Of a stretch of 43,844 nt of DNA, positions 8,909 to 17,277 are shown in pieces. Positions within the stretch are counted from its first letter, which is position 1, and the number at the start of each line of letters is the position of its first letter. A program made the position numbers and the translations under genes. Below the pieces are notes generated by a model, which was given only the letters and a program-made list of their open reading frames with translations, was not told the origin of the DNA and searched no databases. The stretch covers positions 1-43,844 of the forward strand of contig JANRKD010000010.1 of the NCBI GenBank assembly GCA_033763655.1, given 5' to 3'. This DNA is from QFOX01 sp033763655 (GTDB lineage: Bacteria > Pseudomonadota > Alphaproteobacteria > Rickettsiales > UBA3002).

Positions 8909-11488
8909 CTAAGCCGCCTGCTTCGCGCCGATATTCAGGCCAAGATCATGCCCCGTAATCGTCACCTGCGCGCCGTCGGCAATGGAGCCGTCGAGAATCA
9001 TGTTGGCGAGGCGATCCTGCACCTGCTTCTGGATGACCCGCTTCAAGGGCCGCGCGCCATAGACCGGGTCGTAACCCTGATTGCCAAGCCAGGTGCGCGC
9101 CGCCTCATCGAGCGTGAGCGTGATTTCACGGTCTTTCAGCAGGCGTTCGAGCTGCTGCATCTGAATATCGACAATCGCCCCCATCTGCGCCCGCCCAAGG
9201 CGGTGGAAGAGGATGATTTCATCGAGCCGGTTCAGGAACTCGGGGCGGAAAGCGGCTTTCACCGCTTCCATCACCGCGCCCCGGGCCTTTTCGGCGGGTT
9301 CGCCCTCTTTCAACTCCACCAGATGCTGCGCGCCGAGATTGCTGGTCAGCACAATCATCGTGTTCCGGAAATCAACCGTGCGGCCCTGCCCGTCGGTCAG
9401 ACGGCCATCGTCGAGCACCTGCAGCAGCACGTTGAACACATCGGGGTGGGCTTTTTCCACCTCGTCGAACAGAATCACCTGATAGGGCCGGCGGCGTACC
9501 GCTTCGGTCAGCGCCCCGCCCTGATCGTAGCCAACATACCCGGGAGGCGCGCCAATCAGCCGCGCGACGGAATGCTTCTCCATATACTCGCTCATATCCA
9601 TGCGGATCATCGCGGTATCGTCGTTGAAAATGAAACCCGCGAGCGCCTTGGTCAGCTCGGTTTTGCCCACCCCCGTCGGCCCGAGGAACAGGAACGAGCC
9701 AATCGGCCGGTTCGGATCCTTCAGCCCTGCGCGGGCACGGCGCACGGCGGCGGATACGGCCTTCACCGCCTCCTCCTGCCCGATGACCCGTTTGCCAATC
9801 GCCGTTTCCATCGCCAGCAGTTTCTCGCGCTCACCGGCAAGCATTTTCTCAACCGGCACCCCCGTCCAGCGGCTGACGACGGCGGCAATATCCGCCTCGC
9901 GCACAATCTCGCCCGCGTTGCTGCCCGCGTCGTTGGTTTTCTCCGAATCCGCGAGCGTTTTTTCGAGCGCGGGGATGACCCCATAGGTCAGTTCCCCGGC
10001 GCGGGCGAGGTCGCCCTTGCGCTCCGCCGCTTCCAGCTCAAGCCGGGCGGCTTCGAGCTTTTCCTTCACCCCGCGCGCGGCGGTGAGGCGGGCCTTATCC
10101 ACCTGCCATTGGCTGGAGAGTTTGGCCGACTCCGCCTCGAATTCCGAAAGCTCGTCCTCAAGCCTGCTCAGGCGGTCGCGCGAGGCTTTGTCGGTTTCCT
10201 TCTTCAGTGCCTCGCGCTCGATGCGCGCCCGCATGATTTTGCGGTCAAGCTCGTCGAGCGCTTCGGGCTTGCTGTCCACCTGCATACGCAGGCGGCTGCC
10301 CGCCTCGTCGATCAGGTCGATTGCTTTATCGGGCAGGAAGCGGTCGGTGATGTAGCGGTGGCTGAGGGTGGCGGCGGCCACCAGCGCCGCATCCGACAGG
10401 GTGATGCCGTGATGCAGCTCGTATTTTTCCCTGAGGCCGCGCAGGATGGAGATGGTATCCTCCACCGTCGGCTCGCTGACGAACACCGCCTGAAACCGCC
10501 GCGCCAACGCCGCGTCTTTCTCGATATATTTGCGGTATTCATCGAGCGTCGTCGCGCCGACGCAATGCAGATTCCCGCGCGCCAGTGCAGGTTTGAGCAG
10601 GTTGCTCGCATCCATCGAACCTTCGGCTGCCCCAGCACCGACGATGGTATGCAACTCGTCGATGAACAGAATTACCTCGCCTGCCGCCGCGTCAATTTCA
10701 TTCAGCACCGCTTTCAGGCGCTCCTCGAACTCGCCACGGAATTTCGCGCCCGCAACCAGTGCCCCCAAATCAAGCGAGAGCAGCTTTTTGCCTTTGAGCG
10801 CCTCGGGCACGTCGCCCTTGATAATCCGCAGCGCCAGCCCTTCGACAATCGCGGTTTTGCCTACCCCCGGCTCGCCGATCAACACCGGGTTGTTTTTCGT
10901 GCGGCGCGCCAGCACCTGCACCGTGCGGCGGATTTCCTCGTCGCGGCCAATCACCGGGTCGAGCTTGCCGCTGGCGGCCAGCTCGGTTAAATCGCGGGCG
11001 TATTTTTTCAATGCCTCGAACTGGTCTTCGGCGTTCGCGCTGCTGGCGGTGCGGCCCTTGCGCGCCTCGTTGATTGCGGTATTGAGCGCCTGCGGATTCG
11101 CCCCGGCCTCTTTCAGGATTCTGGCCGAAGGCGCCTCGCTTTCGAGCGCCACCGCCTGCAGCAGCCGCTCGACGGTGACAAACTGATCACCGGCTTTTTT
11201 GGCGAGCTCCTTCGCATTTTCGATGACCCGCGCCGTATCGGCCGCAAGGTACATCTGCGCACCCGCCCCCTCCACCTTCGGCAGCTTACCCAGCGCCGCC
11301 ATGCAGCGCTCATTCACCTGTGCCGCATCCGCCCCTGCCGTACCAAGCAGGGTGGCGATGCTCGGCTCCTCCAGCAACGCGGCGAGCAGGTGCTCAGGCG
11401 TGAAACGCTGGTGGCCACGGCGCAGGGCGAGGCTCTGCGCATCCTGCAGCACTTTACGGGATTTTTCGGTGAATGATTCGAGATCCAT
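8909..11488 (-). CDS. clpB: ATP-dependent disaggregase ClpB (Hsp104 family)
   Basis: Hexameric AAA+ disaggregase that works with DnaK to rescue aggregated proteins. 859 residues, the usual length. The N domain (MDLESFTEKSRKVLQDAQ) is followed by AAA1 with Walker A GEPGVGKT at about 205-212 and Walker B VILFIDELH, the middle coiled-coil domain that separates ClpB from ClpA/ClpC, AAA2 with GPTGVGKTEL, and the C-terminal D2-small region. The ATG at 11488 is preceded by GGAGGG; the open frame continues upstream through repeats, but that part is not protein-like. A heat-shock promoter lies about 35 bp upstream of the start. Confidence 0.98.
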   Translation of the reverse strand: MDLESFTEKSRKVLQDAQSLALRRGHQRFTPEHLLAALLEEPSIATLLGTAGADAAQVNERCMAALGKLPKVEGAGAQMYLAADTARVIENAKELAKKAGDQFVTVERLLQAVALESEAPSARILKEAGANPQALNTAINEARKGRTASSANAEDQFEALKKYARDLTELAASGKLDPVIGRDEEIRRTVQVLARRTKNNPVLIGEPGVGKTAIVEGLALRIIKGDVPEALKGKKLLSLDLGALVAGAKFRGEFEERLKAVLNEIDAAAGEVILFIDELHTIVGAGAAEGSMDASNLLKPALARGNLHCVGATTLDEYRKYIEKDAALARRFQAVFVSEPTVEDTISILRGLREKYELHHGITLSDAALVAAATLSHRYITDRFLPDKAIDLIDEAGSRLRMQVDSKPEALDELDRKIMRARIEREALKKETDKASRDRLSRLEDELSEFEAESAKLSSQWQVDKARLTAARGVKEKLEAARLELEAAERKGDLARAGELTYGVIPALEKTLADSEKTNDAGSNAGEIVREADIAAVVSRWTGVPVEKMLAGEREKLLAMETAIGKRVIGQEEAVKAVSAAVRRARAGLKDPNRPIGSFLFLGPTGVGKTELTKALAGFIFNDDTAMIRMDMSEYMEKHSVARLIGAPPGYVGYDQGGALTEAVRRRPYQVILFDEVEKAHPDVFNVLLQVLDDGRLTDGQGRTVDFRNTMIVLTSNLGAQHLVELKEGEPAEKARGAVMEAVKAAFRPEFLNRLDEIILFHRLGRAQMGAIVDIQMQQLERLLKDREITLTLDEAARTWLGNQGYDPVYGARPLKRVIQKQVQDRLANMILDGSIADGAQVTITGHDLGLNIGAKQAA

Positions 11489-11522
11489 AGTCCCTCCGCC
11501 CTGATTCGTTTCTACGGAAGGA

Positions 11523-11551
11523 ATATGGGGCGGTCGCGCACAGGTTGCAAG
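11523..11551 (-). promoter_or_regulatory. RpoH (sigma32) heat-shock promoter of clpB
   Basis: On the minus strand CTTGCAA (11551-11545) is followed after 14 bp by CCCCATAT (11530-11523). This closely matches the sigma32 pattern CTTGAAA-N11-16-CCCCATNT, with an alphaproteobacterial-style CTTG core. The predicted start is near 11515, leaving a leader of about 27 nt with a GGAGGG ribosome binding site. The downstream gene is a classic heat-shock gene, which supports the call. Confidence 0.85.
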
Positions 11552-11586
11552 CCCTTCGCGCAGATGAGGGGGGCGAGTGGCCGCTA

Positions 11587-11614
11587 GAGTCGAGCGGTTA
11601 GAGTCGCGAGTCGC
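11587..11614 (+). repeat. Heptamer repeat GAGTCGA, locus 1
   Basis: Four consecutive 7-bp units: GAGTCGA, GCGGTTA, GAGTCGC, GAGTCGC. The same order of unit types recurs at 40087-40114 and 41285-41312 and within 39942-39990. It contains three GANTC sites in 26 bp (11587, 11601, 11608). It lies in the 580-bp gap between clpB and the DUF4167 gene; the rest of that gap holds the heat-shock promoter, an inverted repeat near 11640-11700 and the element at 11723-11904. Confidence 0.8.
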
Positions 11615-11722
11615 ATGCGCGGGGCCGCCTTCACAGTCGCTCTCCCGGAGAGGTCGCCTCGCCGCATCATGGATGCAGTGGGGCGGGTCGGGGCGTGGTG
11701 GAAGAAATCGTCGCCACACATT

Positions 11723-11904
11723 CTTCCTTTGCTCCCCCCCCTCGCGGGGGAGCGGGCGTTGCCCGAAGCCACGCCGTGGGGGCAAATTGCACGACCGCCC
11801 GGTTATGCAACTTTTACTATGCCTAGCGCGTCGCTGAAAATCCCCCCACCGAAACGCTTGAAGAGAGCGTTTCGACTCCTCCGCGAGGGGGGAGTGGGAG
11901 GAAG
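11723..11904 (+). mobile_element. MITE-like palindromic element, copy 1
   Basis: A 182-bp element with imperfect ~27-bp terminal inverted repeats: the left end begins CTTCCTTTGCTCCCCCC, and the right end, read in reverse complement, begins CTTCCTCCCACTCCCCCC; both continue CTCGCGG. An inner palindrome CGAAACGCTT with AGCGTTTCG lies at 11850-11874. A second copy begins at 43686. It has no coding capacity. No clear target duplication was identified, so mobility is inferred from the repeated, palindromic structure. Confidence 0.75.
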
Positions 11905-12069
11905 TGCCACATGCGCGGGGAGTGAAGGAGGGGTTGCTTCGGCCTTTCAGCGTGCGGGTGCGGCGAAACTGCGTCAGGCCTCGCAACAACGCGGTACGCG
12001 CGCAGCAGACCGTGAACTGCACCCCTGTTACCCCGCCTCCCAACCTCCCTGCTAAACTGACCAGAAGTG

Positions 12070-12678
12070 CTAAATCGGCGGCAGAATCGAGCCGGGCAGC
12101 GGAATATCCTCGACATTGCGGTTGGCTTCCTTCGCGCCGTTATCCGGCGCAAAATCCGCAGTGCTCCCATGCTGCTGACGGCGTGGCGGACGCGGCGCGC
12201 GCGGCGGCTGGCTGCTCGCGGCCTCTGTGCTCACCTCGTTTCCGGCGGCCTCATTGCCTAAAGCCTTATGCTCCGCGGATTCGTTCGCCGATGCGTCGTC
12301 GCCCGCCTGCGCCTGCCGGTACTGCGCGGCATTCGGGTCGTTCGGCCCGCCGGGAATAATCTGCGATTCGCGGCTATGGGCGTGGCGCTCGGCCTCGATG
12401 GCCGCAATATCCGCCAGCACGCGCGTGTAGTGATCAACATGCTGCAGGTAATATTCGACATCCACGCGGTCGCCGTTGATCTGCGCATTACGCGCCAGAT
12501 CGCCATATTTGCCAAGCTGTTGCGTGGCGTGATGCTTCTGGCGCTGGAGGTTCTGGCCGTCGTTTGCGCCGCGATTGCCGCCGCCGCTGTTATTCTGGTA
12601 ACGCCGACCGCCGCCACCGCTGCCGCCACGGTGCTTGTTGCCGCCGTTACGGTTATTATTTTTGCGCATCATGTTCAT
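12070..12678 (-). CDS. DUF4167 domain-containing protein
   Basis: Alphaproteobacterial protein of unknown function, 202 residues. The N-terminal ~45 residues are very basic and Asn/Gly/Arg-rich (RKNNNRNGGNKHRGG), followed by the helical DUF4167 core (LGKYGDLARNAQINGDRVDV, then YYLQHVDHYTRVLADI) at about 55-92 and a low-complexity acidic/alanine tail. The basic stretch suggests nucleic-acid binding, but that is inference. The ATG at 12678 has GAGG 5 nt upstream. It follows prmC by 29 bp and precedes clpB, the usual order in this class, though here a repeat-rich gap separates it from clpB. Confidence 0.88.
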   Translation of the reverse strand: MNMMRKNNNRNGGNKHRGGSGGGGRRYQNNSGGGNRGANDGQNLQRQKHHATQQLGKYGDLARNAQINGDRVDVEYYLQHVDHYTRVLADIAAIEAERHAHSRESQIIPGGPNDPNAAQYRQAQAGDDASANESAEHKALGNEAAGNEVSTEAASSQPPRAPRPPRRQQHGSTADFAPDNGAKEANRNVEDIPLPGSILPPI

Positions 12679-12707
12679 AAATCCTCAACTTTCCAATTAC
12701 TTACCTG

Positions 12708-13550
12708 TTACAAATGCCATTCAAACGCCACCACACGGGGGATACCCGCCAGATCGTTCACTATTTCTTTCAGCACCAAGCCTTGCGCGACACCCAGTGC
12801 CGCAACCTCCGCCGCTTGCCCCATCCCCACCTCGAACAGCACCAGCGCCCCCGCGTTTAAATGTGGCGGCAATGACTGTATAATCCGGCGGTAGGCCTCA
12901 AGCCCATCCGGCCCGCCATCGAGCGCGGTATGCGGCTCGTAACAGCGCACGTCGGCATCGAGCGCGGCAATCTCCGCCGTGGGGATATAAGGCGGATTGG
13001 CGAGCACCACATCGAAGCGGCCCTCAAGATGTTCGAGCCAATGGCTGCGCAGCATTTCGCAACGTGCCGCCAGCCCCAGCGCCGCCGCATTGCGGCTTGC
13101 CACCGCGAGTGCGGCGGCGGATGCATCGAGCGCGACGGCGGTCGCCTGCGGGTATTCCCCCAGCGCCGAAAGTACCAGACAGCCCGAGCCGGTACCAAGG
13201 TCGAGCAGGCGCAGCGGCGCCGCAACATCGGGCCGCAGGCGCAACAGCGTTTCGAGGATGGTTTCGCTATCCGCCCGCGGGGTCAACACCTCGGGCGAAA
13301 CAAAAAATGCCGCGTTCCAGAAATGCTTCTGCCCCAGAATCTGTGCGACTGGCTCGGCCTTCGCCCGACGCGCCACCAGTGCCGCCAGCGCCGCTTCGTC
13401 GCGCGTTTCCTCCCCGGCGAGCACCAGCGCCTCGGGCGACATGCCCCACGCATGCGCCGCCAGCAGGCGGGCCTCCAGCGCCGCATTGCCGCGCGCGACC
13501 GGCGCGAGTGCCGCGCGCGCCTGCCCAAGCTGTTGCGTAATCGTCGCCAT
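12708..13550 (-). CDS. prmC: Release factor glutamine N5-methyltransferase
   Basis: Methylates the glutamine of the GGQ motif of release factors, raising termination efficiency. 280 residues. The SAM-binding motif LLDLGTGSGC is at about 115-124 and the catalytic NPPY at 185-188, both intact; the N-terminal helical domain is present. It starts directly after prfA, its substrate, with no spacer (stop at 13551, start at 13550), which implies coupled translation. Enzyme and substrate being adjacent is common across bacteria. Confidence 0.97.
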   Translation of the reverse strand: MATITQQLGQARAALAPVARGNAALEARLLAAHAWGMSPEALVLAGEETRDEAALAALVARRAKAEPVAQILGQKHFWNAAFFVSPEVLTPRADSETILETLLRLRPDVAAPLRLLDLGTGSGCLVLSALGEYPQATAVALDASAAALAVASRNAAALGLAARCEMLRSHWLEHLEGRFDVVLANPPYIPTAEIAALDADVRCYEPHTALDGGPDGLEAYRRIIQSLPPHLNAGALVLFEVGMGQAAEVAALGVAQGLVLKEIVNDLAGIPRVVAFEWHL

Positions 13551-14624
13551 TTATTCCTTAATCTCCGAAAGTTTGCTGGCCTGATCTTCCTTAATCAAGG
13601 CGTCGCAGAAAGCACTCAGGCCGCTGCCTTCCATCACCTGATCGAGGTTGTAGGTGGTGAGGTTGACGCGGTGGTCGGTGACGCGCCCCTGCGGATAGTT
13701 GTAGGTGCGGATGCGCTCGGAGCGATCGCCCGAACCGACCTGCCCTTTACGGGTGGCGGAACGCTCCATCTCACGCTTCTGGTATTCGGCATCATAAATG
13801 CGCGCCCGCAAAATTTTTAGTGCCTTGGCCTTGTTTTTATGCTGCGATTTTTCGTCCTGACACTGCACCGTCACCCCGGTGGGGATATGCACAATGCGCA
13901 CCGCCGAATCGGTGGTGTTGACCGACTGCCCGCCGGGCCCGGAACTGCGGAATACATCAATCCGCAGGTCGTTCTCGTTGATGACAATATCCACCTCCTC
14001 GGCCTCGGGCAGCACAGCCACCGTCGCCGCCGAGGTATGGATGCGCCCTTGCGTTTCCGTCGCTGGCACACGCTGCACGCGGTGGACGCCGGATTCGAAC
14101 TTCAATTTCTGGAACACGTTCTTACCGCTGATGGAAGCGCTCGCATCCTTGTAGCCACCGAGGGTCGAATCCGAAAGCGAGAGCACCTCGAACTTCCAGC
14201 CCTGCAATTCGGCAAACCGCTGGTACATGCGGAATAAATCCGCCGCAAACAGCGCCGCCTCGTCGCCGCCGGTGCCCGCACGCACTTCGAGGATGGCGTT
14301 TTTCGCGTCGGCTTCGTCCTTGGGCAACAGAGCAATCTGCAAATCCTCCGTCAGCTTTGGGATGAGTTTGTCGAGTGCCGCTTTTTCCTCGAGCGCCAGT
14401 TCTTTCATCCCCTCGTCCTTGCCGTTAATCATGGCCTTGGCGTCTTCCAGCTCCGCCGTCGCCTGACGCAGCGCCAGCGCGGTTTCGATGATTGGAGTGA
14501 GGTCGGAATACTCCTTCGAGAACTTTGCGAACTCGCCGCTTTTCAGCTTCTCGGGCGCCGACACTGCATCGCTTAATTCTTTATGGCGCCTGACCAGCGC
14601 ATCAATTTTTTTATCGAACGACAT
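13551..14624 (-). CDS. prfA: Peptide chain release factor 1
   Basis: Recognises UAA and UAG stop codons and triggers peptide release. 357 residues. The codon-reading tripeptide PAT is at 187-189, diagnostic of RF1 rather than RF2, and GGQ is at 231-233. The first 14 bp overlap the end of hisS, and prmC follows immediately. No frameshift signal is present, as expected for RF1. Confidence 0.98.
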   Translation of the reverse strand: MSFDKKIDALVRRHKELSDAVSAPEKLKSGEFAKFSKEYSDLTPIIETALALRQATAELEDAKAMINGKDEGMKELALEEKAALDKLIPKLTEDLQIALLPKDEADAKNAILEVRAGTGGDEAALFAADLFRMYQRFAELQGWKFEVLSLSDSTLGGYKDASASISGKNVFQKLKFESGVHRVQRVPATETQGRIHTSAATVAVLPEAEEVDIVINENDLRIDVFRSSGPGGQSVNTTDSAVRIVHIPTGVTVQCQDEKSQHKNKAKALKILRARIYDAEYQKREMERSATRKGQVGSGDRSERIRTYNYPQGRVTDHRVNLTTYNLDQVMEGSGLSAFCDALIKEDQASKLSEIKE

Positions 14625-15870
14625 GATGTTTTAACTTCTCCACGGCTTGCTGTTGCGTGCAGTTCTCCTGCACGCCGGATGTAAGATCCTTGAGTGTGAC
14701 GCTGCCTTTTGCCAGCTCCTCTTCCCCGAGGATGAGGGCATAGGCCGCGCCGGTCTTATTCGCCCGCTCGAAACGTTTTTTGGCGTTTCCTTTGTAGGCA
14801 ATATCGGTGGCGATACCGTGCGCACGCAGCGCCTGCGCCAGTTGCCATGCCTGCGCGTCGGCGGATTCCGCCAGCGGAATAACCGCCACCACGGGTTTAT
14901 GCTGCGCAGCATTTTTATCGTCCATCAGCGCCGCCAGACGCTCGACCCCGGCGGCAAAGCCGATGCCCGGCACATCCTGCCCGCCCATAAGTTTCACGAG
15001 GCCGTCATAGCGCCCCCCGGCGAGCACCGTGCCTTGCGCGCCGAGTTTATCGGTAGTGATTTCAAACACGGTATGCGAATAATAATCAAGGCCGCGCACC
15101 AGCTTCTCACTGACACGGCAGGCAATGCCGAGCGCATCCAGCCCGGCTTTGACCTGTGCGAAATGCTGCGCCGAACCATCGTTGAAATAATCCTGCAGTC
15201 GGGGCGCACCGACGATAATTGCGCGGTCACCCTCGCTTTTGGAATCGAGAATCCGCAGCGGGTTTTTAAGCAGCCGCCGCTGGCTATCCTCGGAAAGCGC
15301 CGCCTCATGCTGCGCCAGATACGCCACCAGCGCCGCACGGTAATTGCCGCGCGATTCGGCATCCCCCAGCGAGTTAATCTCAAGCGTCACCGCATCCTTT
15401 AACCCAAGCGCTCCGAGCATGTGCATACCGAGCGCGATCAGCTCCACATCCGCCATCGGCTCAGCGGCACCCAGCAATTCGGCACCAATCTGGTGAAACT
15501 GGCGCAGGCGGCCTTTCTGCGGGCGCTCGTAGCGGAAGGCCGGCCCGGCATAAAAGCATTTGAACGGCAGATGTTGCTGCAACCCATTGCTGATAAAACT
15601 GCGCACAATCGCCGCCGTGAACTCCGGGCGCAGGGTGATGCTCTCGCCGCCCCGGTCGGTGAACGTATAGGTTTCCTTGCTCACGATGTCCGACGTCTCA
15701 CCGACCGCGCGGTGGAACACTTCCGAGAATTCGAAGATCGGTGTATCCATCCGCAGGAAGCCATAGAGGCGGGCAATCTCCTGCGCCGCGTTCATGACAC
15801 GCTGGTGGTTTGCGTAGCTGTCCGGCAGCAAATCATGCGTACCGCGCACGGGTTGTAACTGGGAGGCCAT
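14611..15870 (-). CDS. hisS: Histidyl-tRNA synthetase
   Basis: Class II aminoacyl-tRNA synthetase, 419 residues. It starts with the family signature QPVRGTHDLLP, and carries the motif 2 region AFRYERPQKGRLRQFHQIGAE (shortened here), the histidine loop LVRGLDYYSHTVFEI, and motif 3 GGRYDGLVKLMGG with GIGFAAGVERL. The C-terminal anticodon-binding domain is complete. It overlaps prfA by 14 bp and heads the hisS-prfA-prmC-DUF4167 run. No good ribosome binding site is seen before the ATG at 15870. Confidence 0.98.
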   Translation of the reverse strand: MASQLQPVRGTHDLLPDSYANHQRVMNAAQEIARLYGFLRMDTPIFEFSEVFHRAVGETSDIVSKETYTFTDRGGESITLRPEFTAAIVRSFISNGLQQHLPFKCFYAGPAFRYERPQKGRLRQFHQIGAELLGAAEPMADVELIALGMHMLGALGLKDAVTLEINSLGDAESRGNYRAALVAYLAQHEAALSEDSQRRLLKNPLRILDSKSEGDRAIIVGAPRLQDYFNDGSAQHFAQVKAGLDALGIACRVSEKLVRGLDYYSHTVFEITTDKLGAQGTVLAGGRYDGLVKLMGGQDVPGIGFAAGVERLAALMDDKNAAQHKPVVAVIPLAESADAQAWQLAQALRAHGIATDIAYKGNAKKRFERANKTGAAYALILGEEELAKGSVTLKDLTSGVQENCTQQQAVEKLKHHVVR

Positions 15871-15934
15871 TACGTTCTAAAATTCTCGCTTATCTTTCTC
15901 ATCGCCGTGCTTATGCCACAGCCCTACAATCGTT

Positions 15935-16011
15935 GTCATGCCAAACTTGATTTGGCATCCAGCGCGCTGAAAGCGCAACCAACTCTGGATACCAACTTTC
16001 GCTGGTATGAC
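15935..16011. repeat. Palindromic repeat with GTCATGCC ends
   Basis: A 77-bp element framed by GTCATGCCA (15935-15943) and TGGTATGAC (16003-16011), which pair with one mismatch. It holds an inner inverted repeat ATGCCAAACTTGATTTGGCAT (split as ATGCCAA and TTGGCAT) and the words TGGATACC and TTTCGCTGG. It resembles the GTCAT...CCAG/CTGGAT...ATGAC dispersed palindromes of many proteobacteria. The remainder of the 15871-16160 gap shows nothing else I can name. Confidence 0.6.
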
Positions 16012-16160
16012 AAGACCTTAGACCTTGCCTAACAACCAGCGCTCGCAGCCCTCAGGCCAGCGGTTTCAGGCACTTATGCCGGATTTTGGGGGGGATGGCA
16101 AGGGGAAACTAGCCATTTTAACGAGCTCATGCTCGCGCAAGCCTCGATTGAATAAGCAAG

Positions 16161-16889
16161 GGGGCTGGTCTAGATAAGCGGTTTGCGTGAACGTTTTTTC
16201 GTATCCAGATTACACCATTGCAGGAGTGTGTGCATCTAGTTTTTCGGTGGGCCATAATTGAAGCGGAATTCGCATTCTTTGAGGAACAGATGGAAGTGCT
16301 GTTTGGGAATGCCGTTGTACTTTCGCAAGCATCGTTTTGCCTGATTCCAGAAGTTCTCGATGCCATTGATATGGTTCCTGCCGACCGCATATTCTTCGCT
16401 GTGGTTGATGCGTTCATGGTGGAATTCTGACACGTCGAGCGCGTTGTAGGCTGTCCAGCAATCGGTGTAGACAATCGAGTCTGGCTGCACCTTTGCGCGG
16501 ATAATCGGCATCAGTGTTGCGCTGCTTGCATCAGGGATCATGCAGGCATGCACGCGCCCGCCGCGCTTGAGCAGACCGAACACCGGAACTTTGCCCGCCG
16601 CACCTCTGCCACGCGTGCCTTTGCGCACGCCACCAAAGTAGCTTTCATCGACCTCCACTTCGCCATCGAGAGGAAATTCCAACTCCAGGTGGGCAGTGAT
16701 GATGTCGCGTAGTTTGTGATAAAACAGATGCGCCGTGGGTAGTTCACGCCCACCAAATCCGCCGCCGTTCGTGCCGTTACTTGCGCTACGAACATTTCCA
16801 CCAGCTTAATCTGCTGGTATCTCTCTAATCTACAACGCTTTATTCCCATAAACACAACCTAACTTGTTGTGCTTATCTAGACCAGCCCC
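16161..16889 (-). mobile_element. IS1595-family insertion sequence (IS1016-like) with intact ends
   Basis: A 729-bp insertion with perfect 19-bp terminal inverted repeats: GGGGCTGGTCTAGATAAGC at 16161-16179 and its reverse complement at 16871-16889. Both ends are flanked by the 8-bp direct repeat TAAGCAAG (16153-16160 and 16890-16897), the target duplication length expected of the IS1595 family. The single transposase gene inside is frameshifted. The perfect ends and target copies argue for a fairly recent insertion. It landed just downstream of the small gene at 16918. Confidence 0.95.
16236..16849 (-). pseudogene. IS1595/ISXO2-like transposase, frameshifted
   Basis: The N-terminal part (MGIKRCRLERYQQIKLVEMF, then TARTAADLVGVN) is in one frame and the rest (TAHLFYHKLRDIITAHLELE, then VDESYFGGVRKGTRGRG) is in another; the frames meet at about 16737, consistent with loss of 1 base or gain of 2. 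Downstream, the DDE-type catalytic surroundings VDESYFGG and VYTDCWTAY and the C-terminal NGIENFWNQAKR are intact. The rejoined protein would have about 204 residues, the size of IS1016 transposases. A programmed frameshift is not known for this family and no slippery run is evident, so inactivation is more likely. Confidence 0.88.
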
Positions 16890-16917
16890 TAAGCAAGTTC
16901 AAATTCAAATGCAGGTC

Positions 16918-17193
16918 TTATATTCCTCTCAGCATTTTATCGCGCGCTTCACGACCCTTAGCAATGAAGTCTTGATATCCTTCGCCAACAAGCTGTTGCG
17001 CATCTGGAAGCGGTGCTGTTTGTGCAGAATCTGCAAGCACCTTTTCTGTAATCCTCTGACTGACTTCATTTGCATATCCCGCTGGATTAGTGCGCATGCG
17101 TTTAACGTTTTCTGCAAGCGAACCCTGTAATAAAGGCTTACCGAAGGCCTCTAAAATGTTGTTTACCGCGGCTGTTTCAGAATCTTTGCTCAT
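16918..17193 (-). CDS. Small hypothetical protein
   Basis: Not recognised. 91 residues from the ATG at 17193, which has AGAGAGG about 7 nt upstream; a longer frame to 17220 lacks this support. The product is hydrophilic and mostly helical (MSKDSETAAVNNILEAFGKP, ending AKGREARDKMLRGI), with no Cys, TM segment or signal peptide. The gene is AT-richer than ispG or hisS. It sits between ispG and hisS, usually close neighbours in this class, and the IS element inserted 28 bp past its stop, so this spot has taken in extra DNA. Confidence 0.6.
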   Translation of the reverse strand: MSKDSETAAVNNILEAFGKPLLQGSLAENVKRMRTNPAGYANEVSQRITEKVLADSAQTAPLPDAQQLVGEGYQDFIAKGREARDKMLRGI

Positions 17194-17277
17194 ATAAACC
17201 TCTCTTTTATAAAAATGCAACCTTGGCCATAATAGCAGACTCGCAACATTTGAAATGTGACAACTATATGAAGATTT

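Noticed and set aside
11489..12043. N-terminal extension of clpB through the upstream spacer
   Set aside because: The extension is translated repeat DNA; ClpB homology, the GGAGGG site and the heat-shock promoter all place the start at 11488.
16127..16474. A 115-codon minus-strand frame inside the IS
   Set aside because: It is in a different frame from the transposase and crosses the left end of the element; it has no transposase features.
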